Assembly (NCBI RefSeq): GCF_900182915.1
Contig: NZ_FXUG01000005.1
Location: forward strand, 62,001 to 126,000
DNA length: 64,000 nt
Source: Neorhodopirellula lusitana
GTDB lineage: Bacteria > Planctomycetota > Planctomycetia > Pirellulales > Pirellulaceae
Direction of reading: 5' to 3'
Shown: in pieces, positions 18,501 to 26,608 of the stretch
How the letters are laid out: each line of letters opens with the position of its first letter
How positions within the stretch are numbered: position 1 is the first letter of the stretch
Translations under genes and position numbers: made by a program
The notes under the pieces: generated by a model
Told to the model about the DNA's origin: nothing
Seen by the model: the letters and a program-made list of their open reading frames with translations, nothing else
The model's database searches: none

Positions 18501-18671
18501 GCTGGGGTCAAAGTGTTTGTTTATCACGTCAACTACACTGACGGCGAAGACGAAGCGTTCGTAGTCTGCCACGATTTCGATTTCGTCTATGGCATGTACG
18601 CGGACCAATGGGGATTCGGTGAATCACAAGTTCACTTTGAGTGCTGCCCCGCGACCAACTCAGTGGACTAA
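15600..18671 (+). CDS. Membrane sulfatase/phosphoglycerol-transferase domain fused to HEAT-like and glycerophosphodiesterase-like domains
   Basis: A 1023-residue protein in three parts. Residues about 28-215 hold five or six membrane segments. Residues about 280-570 are a sulfatase/LtaS-type alkaline phosphatase fold: DVLIIVVESLQLD, GGNGTNLGFFSLITG (candidate nucleophile Thr329), HTYSTHSPFDN and VVVGDHGE (Asp498, His499 metal ligands). Residues about 690-750 look like two HEAT-like helices. Residues about 780-1015 match the glycerophosphodiester phosphodiesterase-like family: FIAHAGGAIDGHTYTNSLEALNHNYRQGF, with FELDIVE and AAHDW as the metal-site pattern. The first part resembles enzymes that transfer phosphoglycerol or phosphoethanolamine to glycans outside the membrane; the last could cut such a linkage. 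Position in the export locus supports glycan modification. Start is GTG 15600 or ATG 15606. Confidence 0.85.
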   Translation: MRMPLNPNTHAGPRKQIKRSWNRIDAQKCLVLLSHIAWIATFLIATTHPLDRPVDESMSLSFAACYGWVAAQSFLPIVAMCALGMLLSLGWPRLGFWVGATLVGLVPVLLVCDCITFHWIGERLLSPAMYHIVATMLPNLLPFLSVGTVLTGIFAIGLTTILAWCTCWLTFRIAKHWKADRDKAISPSVLLAITTGIAMLFAIPAIRRLPSTLAEMRPHSTRHPLCFLGMVKHLGVGVPLPTGSDAVQGRLHGLGLNEAVTKHLEQLGELRLANAKASSTDFNNHPDVLIIVVESLQLDILSQEVMPNLFDFAGRGLHLQNHFSGGNGTNLGFFSLITGKEATWFPRSEQVPVLMNKLFRQAGYKTALFSGIDDFPKFDMDTYINPNEYDIYQAEPCDWLASDQLAVDRTIEFFDRNDATDPEQPRLAVLHTYSTHSPFDNQPEDEHFLPASSQYYVTPYTQNGRTPVWNRYRNAVRSADRLISSVLSEDRVTVVVGDHGEALLEDGTIGHGTRLDSIQNQTPAILFAPGFEPNEVKLPTSHIDILPTVLSACGLTLNSPELLDGVDLLNAPHESLATRSFASCHFMGPELMLVGPWTNESAHPFAYRCAFSIKQWQAAALNPIDRLGLDLQASKLSTATDNLKMQERFGRWMEKRFGLNPMQDRRNQNELFRNYLNHSSSDIRLQAVEIASNVASPDRELIELVSLAATDHDAQVREAAQAAWVTLQRRAVHNDETPNDAKPASPKPPIADRYASPRKVEMRSKSSRSTEEIQANGRDVPRFIAHAGGAIDGHTYTNSLEALNHNYRQGFRTFELDIVETIDHHFVAAHDWASWKNLTNYSGSLPPTLAQFRQHKILDRYTPMDMDAINHWFAGHPKAILVTDKIDKPTSFANQFIDSRRLVMELFSIEAVEEATDAKIAVTVSEPLLNQVKTNKVNWLLDRNIDQVDLSRLSLDQHMPLIHSLNEAGVKVFVYHVNYTDGEDEAFVVCHDFDFVYGMYADQWGFGESQVHFECCPATNSVD

Positions 18672-18781
18672 ACCAACTTCCCTCAAAGACAACCGAACCA
18701 AGCCTTAGCATTGCTTCACGTCAACAGGATGCTACCCTCGTGATCCTAGGGTGAGACACATTGAAAGTAAACGACACAGCC

Positions 18782-19837
18782 ATGAGCCTGCCTCCTCCGC
18801 TTCATCCGCTGCCCGCTATTCTAAAATCCGGCGGTCAATCCAAGTGGCCTTGGGCAGCGAGCGAAGATTGGGCGGGCTTCGATAACGCCAACACCAAGGG
18901 GAGAGAACTTCCTAAAGTGACCGTGATCACGCCTAGTTACAACCAAGGGGAATACCTCGAGCAAACGATCCGTTCGATTCTTCTTCAAGGTTACCCCAAC
19001 CTGGAATACATCGTGGTAGATGGAGGCAGCAATGACGAAAGCAACACGATCCTGGATCGCTACGCTCCCTGGATCAACCACCTGATCCGCGAGCCTGACA
19101 ATGGCCAATCGGATGCTATTTGCAAGGGTCTCAAGCTAGCCACCGGTGACATCTTCAACTGGATCAACTCTGATGACACGCTTCAGCCAGGTGTGCTCTG
19201 GGAACTCGCCAATCATTTTCACTCCACGTCGGACCTCTATACATTCCCGGTTTCCGTTCAAGGCGACGATATCGAAACCTACTTGATGCGCAATCAAAAT
19301 CTGTCAGCTCGCAGCATCCTGCGAGACGATCGCTACTCGTTCAGCCAACCGGGAGTTTGGTTTCGGATGAAGGAACTGAAAGAGTGCGGCGGAATCGACC
19401 TGTCACTCAATTACGGCTTTGACTGGGATCTGATCATTCGATATTTGGCAAAGTTCCCACGAGTCCAATATTCAACAACAACGGGCGCCATGTTTCGCAT
19501 CCATGACCAATCCAAAACAGTCGTCGAAAACACCAAAGCTGATGCGGAAGCCAATCGCTTCAAACAGGAAACGGATCGCATTCGAGACAAGCTTGAAACA
19601 CAACTTGCGCGACCACTCGCAAATGCATCGCGACTGGGCAGACGCCGAGTTCCTTGGCACCAAACGCTAATCGCCACACTGGACGACTTAAACCAATCGC
19701 CCACCCGAGCCAGCCTACAAATCCTTCACGAAGCATGGCGAGACCCTGCTGCAAGATTTTCACGAAGGACCGTGGGCTCGATAGCTCGATTGATGTCGCG
19801 TTATGTCAGACCAGGATTTCGAAACCGAACACAATGA
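18782..19837 (+). CDS. Glycosyltransferase family 2 (GT-A fold)
   Basis: A 351-residue GT2 transferase: VTVITPSYNQGEYLEQTIRSIL, then IVVDGGSNDES and GDIFNWINSDDTLQPG (the Asp pair of the metal/nucleotide site), then QPGVWFRMKELKECGGIDLSLNYGFDWDLIIRYL, an arrangement common in GT2 enzymes of the WcaA type. Last gene of the plus-strand polysaccharide locus, 110 bp after the sulfatase fusion gene. I chose the ATG at 18782; a TTG at 18761 preceded by GGTGAG is also possible and would add seven residues. Confidence 0.9.
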   Translation: MSLPPPLHPLPAILKSGGQSKWPWAASEDWAGFDNANTKGRELPKVTVITPSYNQGEYLEQTIRSILLQGYPNLEYIVVDGGSNDESNTILDRYAPWINHLIREPDNGQSDAICKGLKLATGDIFNWINSDDTLQPGVLWELANHFHSTSDLYTFPVSVQGDDIETYLMRNQNLSARSILRDDRYSFSQPGVWFRMKELKECGGIDLSLNYGFDWDLIIRYLAKFPRVQYSTTTGAMFRIHDQSKTVVENTKADAEANRFKQETDRIRDKLETQLARPLANASRLGRRRVPWHQTLIATLDDLNQSPTRASLQILHEAWRDPAARFSRRTVGSIARLMSRYVRPGFRNRTQ

Positions 19838-19909
19838 ATCACGAAGAGACCCAAGTTAAGCGGCCCAATCGATGGCATTCTAATTGAATATCTCAACCTG
19901 TTATGAGAC

Positions 19910-21706
19910 TTACTGGGCAGTTACTAAAAAGTGCGAGTGATACAGCCAAGTCGATTTCACATCGAGTCGCCAACACACCGCATCAAGTGAGTCATGCCGC
20001 TGCTGATCACGCATATCCGGCATCGCCCCCAATCGAACCAACACATAACCGGCTGTCGGCAGAGTCGCAAATCGAACTACCCGGGGCTCCAACGTCACCC
20101 CCACTACTTCGCCACCAATTGCCTTATAGTCGTGAGCAACTGCAGCGGAAACGGCACTAGCTGAATCGAGGCTCAATGGCGGATGACTGTCGGAAACCAA
20201 CAAGGCGACGTTGAGATCCTCCACCGCGTCTTGAGTCGATTGAGACATTGCAACATTGAGGTAATGACCACCTTGAGAGGCAACAGCTAAAAACGGCTTC
20301 GCAATCAATAGCCGACGAGCCGATCCCCCGGAAATGGGCTTCCCGACCAGCAGCGGACCAGCTTTGGACATCATGAGGCTGGCCCAGCCTACTAGAGAAG
20401 GCGGCGCGGTGGGTTGCTTGTCAACTTCAGCTGCCAAGACACTGGATGCATCAGGAAACTGCTTGGAGACGAGCTCAAAGCTCTGCTTGGCAAACCGCTC
20501 ACGCCATTGCAGAGGTTGATGCGTTGCCCGTTGATAACTTGCCAACTGCGCTGCCACGGCAGGAGACTTGCCGCTTAACTTGGCAAGCGATGGTTTACAG
20601 GCCTCCAAGAATGCATCGCCATTTTCGGTCCGATTCTGGGCCTTACTGATGCCAACTACAAACTGCGAATACACCAATGGAATGACGGCCTGCTCTGCTC
20701 CCTGAACAGCAGCGTCAATCAATGCCACATGAGCTGCGGTTGCAGACTGCTGCAGTTTTGCGGAGGCATTAGAAACCACTGCCGCCGGCCCACTCGACTC
20801 GCCCGGCGATCGATCGAACCCGAACGCATAAGCAATCGCGTTGGCACGCACAAGTTGAGTTGAGCCGACCGCCCAATGCTTCAAAAGCTCTTCTTGCGAT
20901 GCTTGCGTCGCCATCCTATCCGCAGCAGCGATACCCTTTCGATATTCAGCGATCACAGCATCCGCTTGCACAGAAAACTGTTCTGACGACTGCACCAACG
21001 CAGCGATTGTTTCCGTCGCTTGCACTCGATACTTCGGGGTTCGCACCTCCCCAATCCTTGCCATCACTGAACCAAAGGGGGTAATGAACTGATCTTGAAA
21101 GGGCTTGTCATACGGAACATTCAGCGGAGCGAGATTCCGATACAACTCGACTGCCGGACCGAGCAACATGGCTTCGCTTGCATCCACTTTGCCGGACGTC
21201 GCTAGATCCATTGCCTTCGCAGCGATCTTTGGAAAACGCGACGCCAACTTCCGTGCCACAACATCCTGCTTCGCAACCAGCTTTTGCCCCCTTGGAGTCC
21301 GGCCGTACTTAACCGAGAAGTGTTTAATTGCCCTATCTAGTTCTTCAAACTTACGATCCAAGTCTCGCCCAGCCGGTTCCCCCATTTGCAGCAAATGCTG
21401 TGCTTCCAGCCTTCCCACCATCAGCTTCCCGTAGAATTGCATCAACTCCCGAATAGGAAAACGTTCTGGCTCCTCCTGAATTTTATAAATCTCATGCCTC
21501 AACGCATCGATTTCATTTGCCAAACCGTAGAGGCGGGTTGCCACTTCTTTGGCCGCCGGGATTGTGGCGTGAACGTCGAGTGCTGCTGTTGGATTCTTGG
21601 CGGATGGGTTGGCTTGGATCGTGTGATGACAAGCAAGATTGAGCAGGATGCTCAAGCAAAACAAGGCTGCCATACTTACAAAGTCGAATGTAGCAAAAGT
21701 CTTCAT
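19910..21706 (-). CDS. Unrecognised secreted protein, partner of the lipoprotein at 21708
   Basis: A 598-residue protein with an N-terminal export signal (FVSMAALFCLSILLNLACHHTIQANPSAK), chosen by starting at ATG 21706; the frame is open further upstream but overlaps the preceding gene. The rest is mostly helical and Ala/Gln-rich, with a conserved-looking C-terminal beta section (about residues 470-570: LLVGKPISGGSARRLLIA, AVASQGGHYLNVAMSQST, VVGVTLEPRVVRFATLPTAGYVLVRLG). I recognise no family. The start codon lies one base after the stop of the upstream lipoprotein gene (TAA-G-ATG in the transcript), so the two are almost surely made together. It converges with the glycosyltransferase at 18782. 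Function unknown. Confidence 0.7.
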   Translation of the reverse strand: MKTFATFDFVSMAALFCLSILLNLACHHTIQANPSAKNPTAALDVHATIPAAKEVATRLYGLANEIDALRHEIYKIQEEPERFPIRELMQFYGKLMVGRLEAQHLLQMGEPAGRDLDRKFEELDRAIKHFSVKYGRTPRGQKLVAKQDVVARKLASRFPKIAAKAMDLATSGKVDASEAMLLGPAVELYRNLAPLNVPYDKPFQDQFITPFGSVMARIGEVRTPKYRVQATETIAALVQSSEQFSVQADAVIAEYRKGIAAADRMATQASQEELLKHWAVGSTQLVRANAIAYAFGFDRSPGESSGPAAVVSNASAKLQQSATAAHVALIDAAVQGAEQAVIPLVYSQFVVGISKAQNRTENGDAFLEACKPSLAKLSGKSPAVAAQLASYQRATHQPLQWRERFAKQSFELVSKQFPDASSVLAAEVDKQPTAPPSLVGWASLMMSKAGPLLVGKPISGGSARRLLIAKPFLAVASQGGHYLNVAMSQSTQDAVEDLNVALLVSDSHPPLSLDSASAVSAAVAHDYKAIGGEVVGVTLEPRVVRFATLPTAGYVLVRLGAMPDMRDQQRHDSLDAVCWRLDVKSTWLYHSHFLVTAQ

Positions 21707-21707
21707 C

Positions 21708-22382
21708 TTAATTGCCCTCCGTATTAACAGCGGCGATGACTTGACCACCCTGGACTTGGTAGGTCTTTTGGTCCGAGCCCGTGACTTCGCCTGGTTGGAT
21801 CGTCGCGGTGAGCGTTTGATCCTCCGCGTTGAGCGGGCCGAACATGACGTCAACGTGGCCGCCGGGCTTCGTCATGGCGATCACGCTGGAGGATTCCGCT
21901 TGCATGTAGAGGTCACACGCGACGCTGGTGCCGGACAGTTCGCCGATGGAGGTCAGATCGGTGGGGCCATGCAGGAGAACGGCGGGGTAAATGAGCTGAT
22001 CGCTGGTTGGGTCATAGCTGCAGATTTGAACCACGTTCGGACGGCCATCGCCGATCACGATCAGCTCAACACTCGCTCGCTGCGGATCTGGGATACTGAA
22101 ATCCGACTGTAGGACCATGCTGCCCTTGGATGGCAACTTGGCCTCGACCGCCTTCACCGCGGTACTCACCGACTCCTTAGCGCTGGACGCTAACTCTTGT
22201 GTGCTCGACGCAAGGTCCTGGGTTTGAGACTTGGCGCTGTCGTAAGCGTCTTTGAGCGACTCTTTCGAACAGCCTGAAATTGCGATGGCAATCAACAGTG
22301 CAATGCTACTGCCCACCCGCAGGATCGGAAACGGAAAAGAACAAGGATGGTCACCAGGTCGTGACACTTTGTGCGAACACAT
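21708..22382 (-). CDS. Unrecognised lipoprotein
   Basis: A 224-residue lipoprotein: hydrophobic segment VGSSIALLIAIAI followed by lipobox ISGC (Cys about residue 38), then a helical, Ser/Ala/Lys-rich stretch with heptad-like repeats (KESLKDAYDSAKSQTQDLAS and following, about residues 40-75), and a C-terminal beta-rich domain from about 80 (MVLQSDFSIPDPQRASVELIVIG onwards). The helical part may act as a spacer from the membrane. No family recognised. It heads a two-gene unit with the secreted protein at 19910-21706; upstream lies a 548-bp gene-free stretch that should contain the promoter. Confidence 0.7.
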   Translation of the reverse strand: MCSHKVSRPGDHPCSFPFPILRVGSSIALLIAIAISGCSKESLKDAYDSAKSQTQDLASSTQELASSAKESVSTAVKAVEAKLPSKGSMVLQSDFSIPDPQRASVELIVIGDGRPNVVQICSYDPTSDQLIYPAVLLHGPTDLTSIGELSGTSVACDLYMQAESSSVIAMTKPGGHVDVMFGPLNAEDQTLTATIQPGEVTGSDQKTYQVQGGQVIAAVNTEGN

Positions 22383-22930
22383 AGAAACTCCAAACGAGTA
22401 AGCAAGAAATCTAAATAAGAATATGATTTTCTCGACTTGGAGTCTGACTGCTTAACAGGAACGGGTCAACTAATTGCCAATAGAGGGGAAAGCCTGCTCA
22501 GGGCTTTCTATAGAGATCCCTAACCCCAGCTCCCCCTGTCACCCACCCGCCGAACACCCTCGCCGAACACCCCCAACGAGACGCATTGCCGAGTCGATGT
22601 AAGACAATGGAAAACCGGCGAACAACGCGGGGACTGAATTTAAACCCACTGAACCCGGCAAAGAAATTGCCATACCAGAGAAGATCTCGCACAGGGGGTG
22701 TGCCGACTATGCCTCACGGAAGCCACCCCCACGCTGAAGAAACATCCGAAGGATCCAACAGCACACCGCGAAGTCTCACGCAGCAAAATGACAGCGGCCT
22801 GCGGAAAAGCAAACTCATCACGCAGCCTCCTCTACCTCTTACCGGGCCCACCTGATATCCACCAAAGCACGCCACGTGACGACCAAGCGGAAACCAATCT
22901 CACGCTAGATCGCTACTTTCGGCCAGGCAC
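22383..22930. other. Gene-free region between prmC and the lipoprotein gene
   Basis: No convincing protein or RNA gene is seen in these 548 bp. The minus-strand promoter of the lipoprotein pair should lie near its left end, where an AT-rich stretch (about 22400-22435) occurs. A modest GC hairpin (GGGGGTG 22694-22700 with CACCCCC 22724-22730, 23-base loop) is visible; it could be part of a structured RNA but matches no family I know. Confidence 0.4.
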
Positions 22931-23872
22931 TTAGGCGATCCGTACCGACAGGATTCTCTGATGGCCGGCGAGATCTTTTAGTAGCTCGATGTCGCTGTAG
23001 AGGCCGGTGGCTTGGGCCAGTTTTTCACATGCTTGGGCGATCATCGGGCTGAGCTCAATCATCAAGCGTCCGCCTGGATTCAAGTACGCGGGCGAGTCGT
23101 TCAAGATTCGCTCGATGGTTTCCATTCCAGTTGGACCGGACAGCAGCGCGCCTTTTGGCTCGTGATCTTTGACCGTCGGGGGAAGCTCGTCGTATTCCAA
23201 CTGACTAACGTAAGGCGGGTTGGTGACGATGATGTCAAAGCGAGCCTCGCTATCGAGCGAGTCAAACAGATCGCTCTGCAGCAAGGTGATTTGCTCGGCC
23301 AGCTTATGCTTTTCAACGTTCCACTTTGCGATGTCGAGCGCCGGCAGACTCACATCAACCGCAGTGATCTCAACGCCAGGAGAACCGCTCGCACTGGAAA
23401 CATTCTTGGCAATCGCGATCACAATCGCGCCGCTACCGGTCCCAATATCCAATACCCGAAGACGACGGTCGGTGACCTGCAACTGAAGACGCTTGATTTC
23501 ATCCAGTGCGCCAACGACGAGGTGCTCCGTTTCCGGACGCGGGACAAGCACGTTTTCGTCGACTCGAATTGCGATCGAGTAGAACTCTTTGAAGCCGACC
23601 AACTGAGCGACCGGGACACCATCACCGCGTCGACGAACGAGCTCACGAAACGCGATTCGTTGTTCGTCAGTGGGGACCTCGGAGAACGAGGTGTAAAGCT
23701 GGATTCGCTGACAATCCCGGGCGTGCGCCAACAAAACCTCAGCATCAAGCCGAGCCGAGTCACTACCCTTGCTCTTAAAGAAGTTCGTCGTCCACTCAAG
23801 CAACCGAAGAACCGTCCATGGTTCGGTGCTACCGGTCGTGGAAGCACCGTCGTTTGTTCCAGCGGATGTCAT
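22931..23872 (-). CDS. prmC: Peptide chain release factor N5-glutamine methyltransferase PrmC (HemK)
   Basis: A 313-residue SAM-dependent methyltransferase that methylates the Gln of the GGQ motif in release factors. It has the PrmC N-terminal helical domain ([15 protein letters not shown]...[20 protein letters not shown]), [12 protein letters not shown], the SAM-binding [15 protein letters not shown] (about residues 141-155) and the substrate-Gln motif NPPY (residues 218-221). Its ATG overlaps the prfA stop by 4 bp (ATGA), giving translational coupling with its substrate, the normal arrangement for this enzyme pair. It is the last gene of the rpmE-prfA-prmC unit. Confidence 0.96.
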   Translation of the reverse strand: MTSAGTNDGASTTGSTEPWTVLRLLEWTTNFFKSKGSDSARLDAEVLLAHARDCQRIQLYTSFSEVPTDEQRIAFRELVRRRGDGVPVAQLVGFKEFYSIAIRVDENVLVPRPETEHLVVGALDEIKRLQLQVTDRRLRVLDIGTGSGAIVIAIAKNVSSASGSPGVEITAVDVSLPALDIAKWNVEKHKLAEQITLLQSDLFDSLDSEARFDIIVTNPPYVSQLEYDELPPTVKDHEPKGALLSGPTGMETIERILNDSPAYLNPGGRLMIELSPMIAQACEKLAQATGLYSDIELLKDLAGHQRILSVRIA

Positions 23873-24951
23873 TCGATCATATCACCGCGAAGTTGATCGC
23901 GATCGTAATTGATAAGGGCTTCAGTAACCGGAGAAAGATCACCAGCGATAATCTGATCAAGCTTGTAAAGCGTCAAATTGATACGGTGATCGGTCAAGCG
24001 ATTCTGAGGAAAATTGTAGGTTCGGATCCGCTGACTTCGGTCACCCGAGCCAATCAGTCCCTTGCGTTCCGCAGCCTGCTTGGCAGCTTCCTCTTCACGC
24101 TTCTTTTCGTACAGTCTGGCCTTCAAAACCCGCAACGCCTTGGCGAGATTCTTGTGCTGACTCTTTTCGTCTTGGCACTGAACAACAATCCCCGACTCAT
24201 GGTGCGTTAAACGAACCGCTGAATCCGTCTTGTTGACGTGCTGACCGCCGGGCCCCGATGCACCAAAGAAATCCTTACGATAATCGTCGGCCTTCAGATC
24301 AATCTCAACGTCTTCCGGTTCCGGCATCACTGCCACGGTGGCCGCGGAGGTGTGAACACGACCTTGAGTCTCCGTTTCAGGGACCCGCTGGACGCGGTGA
24401 CCGCCGGACTCATATTGCAAATCACGGAAGACGTGCTCGCCTTCCAAGGTGATTGTGATTTCCTTGAATCCGCCCATCTCGGTCGCGCTGGCTTCCATGA
24501 TCTCGGTCTTCCAGCCAGTTTGCTCGGCATGGCGACGATACATTTCGAACAGATCACGTGCGAACAAAGCGGCTTCATCGCCACCGGTCCCCGCGCGGAT
24601 TTCCATCACACAACGCGTACGGTGCGAGTCCTCGCCGCCGACAGTCAACGACAACAGTTCTTCCCAAATCGACTCACGTTGTTCGCGAAGCGTCTTCATT
24701 TCCGCTTCGGCCATATCGCGTTCATCCGCGTCCTCCGCCAACTCCACCATTTCTTGGCACTGGCGAATTTCATCGGACAGTCGACTGAACTCACGATAAC
24801 GTCCGGCAACCTTGGCAAGGCCACCGTGCTCGCGCGCCGTTGCGCTCATGCGAGCACCGTCAGCCAACACGTCTGGATCAGACATATCGGCTTCTAGCTT
24901 TTCAAAGCGTGCGAGTTTCTCGTCGAGGATGTCGCGGATAGATCCGCTCAT
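23869..24951 (-). CDS. prfA: Peptide chain release factor 1 (RF1)
   Basis: A 360-residue class I release factor, the same length as the E. coli protein, reading UAA and UAG. The peptidyl-hydrolysis motif GGQ is at residues 235-237 ([18 protein letters not shown]). The codon-recognition tripeptide, PxT in RF1 against SPF in RF2, is PET here (residues 191-193, in [15 protein letters not shown]); the first and last residues that mark RF1 are kept, while the middle one is more often Ala or Val. Its start overlaps the rpmE stop by 4 bp and its stop overlaps the prmC start by 4 bp. Confidence 0.97.
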   Translation of the reverse strand: MSGSIRDILDEKLARFEKLEADMSDPDVLADGARMSATAREHGGLAKVAGRYREFSRLSDEIRQCQEMVELAEDADERDMAEAEMKTLREQRESIWEELLSLTVGGEDSHRTRCVMEIRAGTGGDEAALFARDLFEMYRRHAEQTGWKTEIMEASATEMGGFKEITITLEGEHVFRDLQYESGGHRVQRVPETETQGRVHTSAATVAVMPEPEDVEIDLKADDYRKDFFGASGPGGQHVNKTDSAVRLTHHESGIVVQCQDEKSQHKNLAKALRVLKARLYEKKREEEAAKQAAERKGLIGSGDRSQRIRTYNFPQNRLTDHRINLTLYKLDQIIAGDLSPVTEALINYDRDQLRGDMIE

Positions 24952-25196
24952 TTGGCGGCTTTCTTGGCCTTCTTAGGCTTTTCAAGCGACCCGTAGGTGC
25001 CTGCAGCAAACTTCTTCTGGAACTTATCAATACGTCCAGCTGTGTCGACGTACTTCAGTTTACCGGTATAGAAGGGATGACATTCGCTGCAAATGTCGAT
25101 CTTAAGCTCTGGTCGTGTTGCACGAGTTTGGAACGAGCTTCCGCAACCACAGGTAACTGTGGCTTCTTGGTAGTTAGGGTGGATACCGTCTTTCAT
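24948..25196 (-). CDS. rpmE: 50S ribosomal protein L31, zinc-binding type
   Basis: An 82-residue L31: [22 protein letters not shown] at the start and [23 protein letters not shown] in the middle. Four cysteines (16, 18, 37 and 40) form the zinc site, so this is the C+ form rather than the zinc-free YkgM form. A Lys/Ala-rich tail extends beyond the family core. First gene of a tightly overlapping rpmE-prfA-prmC unit; this pairing of L31 with RF1 is seen in many bacteria. Confidence 0.96.
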   Translation of the reverse strand: MKDGIHPNYQEATVTCGCGSSFQTRATRPELKIDICSECHPFYTGKLKYVDTAGRIDKFQKKFAAGTYGSLEKPKKAKKAAK

Positions 25197-25572
25197 GGCC
25201 GCTTACGCAATACAGGGCTTTTAACAGATTAGAAATCGAATCGCAAATAGTACGCTACCGACACCCGAAGGTTCAAGGGCTAACCCAAGGGGAGCATGCA
25301 TTTGGCGATGAGATACAGGGTGCCTTACGGACTAACCGCCGAAAGGGATCGGCCGATCAGGAACGCGACATGTGCGTCAAGCCGAACTGGCTCAACTGCT
25401 GCGCAGCAAAAATGCTTGCCGACTCGTGGCCAGCAAGCATTTCTGGTGTGTTTCCGAGATCACCGCAATCATCGAAGCGCGGCCATTTAGCCGACGCTAC
25501 CGCAAACCAACCGCCTGCGTATTGCAGAGCGATTGGAATCGCATGGATTCAGGAAGAAAGAGAACCTTCGAA
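25197..25572. other. Gene-free region between rplL and rpmE
   Basis: These 376 bp separate two minus-strand translation operons. They contain the rplL terminator hairpin (25406-25442) and must hold the promoter of rpmE-prfA-prmC, probably within 25197-25300, though no confident -35/-10 pair was picked out. No credible gene is present. Confidence 0.5.
25406..25442 (-). terminator. Rho-independent terminator of the rplA-rplJ-rplL operon
   Basis: Read on the minus strand, AAATGCTTGC (25442-25433) pairs perfectly with GCAAGCATTT (25419-25410) across a 13-base loop, and the stem is followed directly by more T residues (TTTTT ending at 25408). It lies about 130 bp downstream of the rplL stop. A 10-bp stem plus U-run is the standard form. 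Confidence 0.75.
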
Positions 25573-25986
25573 CTACTTGAGCTCGACTGATCCACCAGCT
25601 TCTTCGACTTCGGCTTTGATCTTTTCAGCGTCTTCTTTCGAAGCGGCTTCCTTCAAGGTTGCTGGGCAACCTTCGACCATCTTCTTGGCTTCCATCAGGG
25701 AAGCACCGGTGATGTTCTTAACAACCTTAACGACATTCAACTTCTTGTCGCCGAAGGCGGTCAAGACGACGTCGAATTCGGTTTGCTCAACGGCTTCAGC
25801 AGCTTCGCCACCGGCTCCGCCAGCCATCACAACAGCACCACCACCGGCGGCTGGCTCAATGCCATGCTCATCCTTTAGGTAGTCGCTCAATTCTTTGGCT
25901 TGCTTCAGGGTCATGTTGGCGATCTTATCGCCAAGTTCTTTAGCTTCGGCGCTGTATTCAACAGTTGCAGTTGCTTCTTCGGACAT
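25573..25986 (-). CDS. rplL: 50S ribosomal protein L7/L12
   Basis: A 137-residue L7/L12 stalk protein that recruits translation factors to the ribosome. N-terminal dimer domain (AKELGDKIANMTLKQAKELSDYLKDEHGIEP), an Ala/Gly hinge (AAGGGAVVMAGGAGGEAAEAV) and the C-terminal globular domain (EQTEFDVVLTAFGDKKLNVVKVVKNITGASLMEAKKMVEGCPATLKEAASKEDAEKIKAEVEEAGGSVELK). A few residues longer than the E. coli form. Last gene of the rplA-rplJ-rplL group; rpoB, its usual downstream neighbour, is absent here. Confidence 0.97.
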   Translation of the reverse strand: MSEEATATVEYSAEAKELGDKIANMTLKQAKELSDYLKDEHGIEPAAGGGAVVMAGGAGGEAAEAVEQTEFDVVLTAFGDKKLNVVKVVKNITGASLMEAKKMVEGCPATLKEAASKEDAEKIKAEVEEAGGSVELK

Positions 25987-26075
25987 GTCAAACTACCTCA
26001 AAAACGAAAAAGGTGATTCGGAAATCTTGGATTGGAATCTGAAAACGGAGAGAACAGGAAACGAATGCGTGACGA

Positions 26076-26603
26076 TTACTCGTCGTCGCCTTCGCCCTTC
26101 TGTTTGATTTGGCTATTGAGCATCCGGCCGGGGCCAAGCAATGCTGCACTGAGGCTGGAACCTGGACCAAGCAATTGGCCAACCAGCATCGAAATTTGTT
26201 CTTCACGGCTAGGCCACTTGCTGATCGCCTTGACGCCAGCATCGTCTAGCACTTCGCCGTCCATGACGCCGCCGACAGCGACGAAATTTTCGTACTTTTC
26301 GGAATCCTTATCGAGGCGAACCACTTCCTTGACGAGCGAGACAAAGTCTTCCGCTCCCCAAATCACGGCCACTTGGCCAGCGGTGCCTTCGAAAGCCGGT
26401 GCCAGCGAAGAGCCTTCGGTGGCACGACGAGCGAGTGAATTCTTGACAACCATCATCTGGATGTTCTTCGAATCCAATTCGCCGCGAAGTTCATTGGTCG
26501 TGTTGGCGTCCATTCCGGTGCAGGTGACGGTCACCGCATCAGAGACACCTTCGAGACGACGCTGCAGGTCACGAGTGACCAGTTCTTTAACGTATTTACT
26601 CAT
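26076..26603 (-). CDS. rplJ: 50S ribosomal protein L10
   Basis: A 175-residue L10 that anchors the L7/L12 dimers to the ribosome. Typical features: SKYVKELVTRDLQRRLEG at the start, LRGELDSKNIQMMVVKNSLARRA, and the C-terminal helix that carries L7/L12. It starts 5 bp after the rplA stop and is followed by rplL after 89 bp. In E. coli, L10 represses its own mRNA through a leader; the 5-bp gap here leaves no room for one, so control, if any, must act from the rplA leader or within rplA. Confidence 0.96.
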   Translation of the reverse strand: MSKYVKELVTRDLQRRLEGVSDAVTVTCTGMDANTTNELRGELDSKNIQMMVVKNSLARRATEGSSLAPAFEGTAGQVAVIWGAEDFVSLVKEVVRLDKDSEKYENFVAVGGVMDGEVLDDAGVKAISKWPSREEQISMLVGQLLGPGSSLSAALLGPGRMLNSQIKQKGEGDDE

Positions 26604-26608
26604 GATTC

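Noticed and set aside
22586-22855. Plus-strand frame in the gene-free region before prmC
   Set aside because: Pro/Ser/Thr-rich translation with no motif and no ribosome binding site; codon use is unlike the genes around it.
23012-23896. Long plus-strand open frame (about 294 codons) opposite prmC
   Set aside because: It lies entirely antisense to a certain prmC gene (NPPY, SAM-binding and coupling to prfA are clear); the translation has no motif and the frame is a product of GC-rich third positions.
24238-24897. Plus-strand open frame of about 219 codons opposite prfA
   Set aside because: Antisense to RF1, which has full motifs and the correct length. No family signal in the antisense frame.
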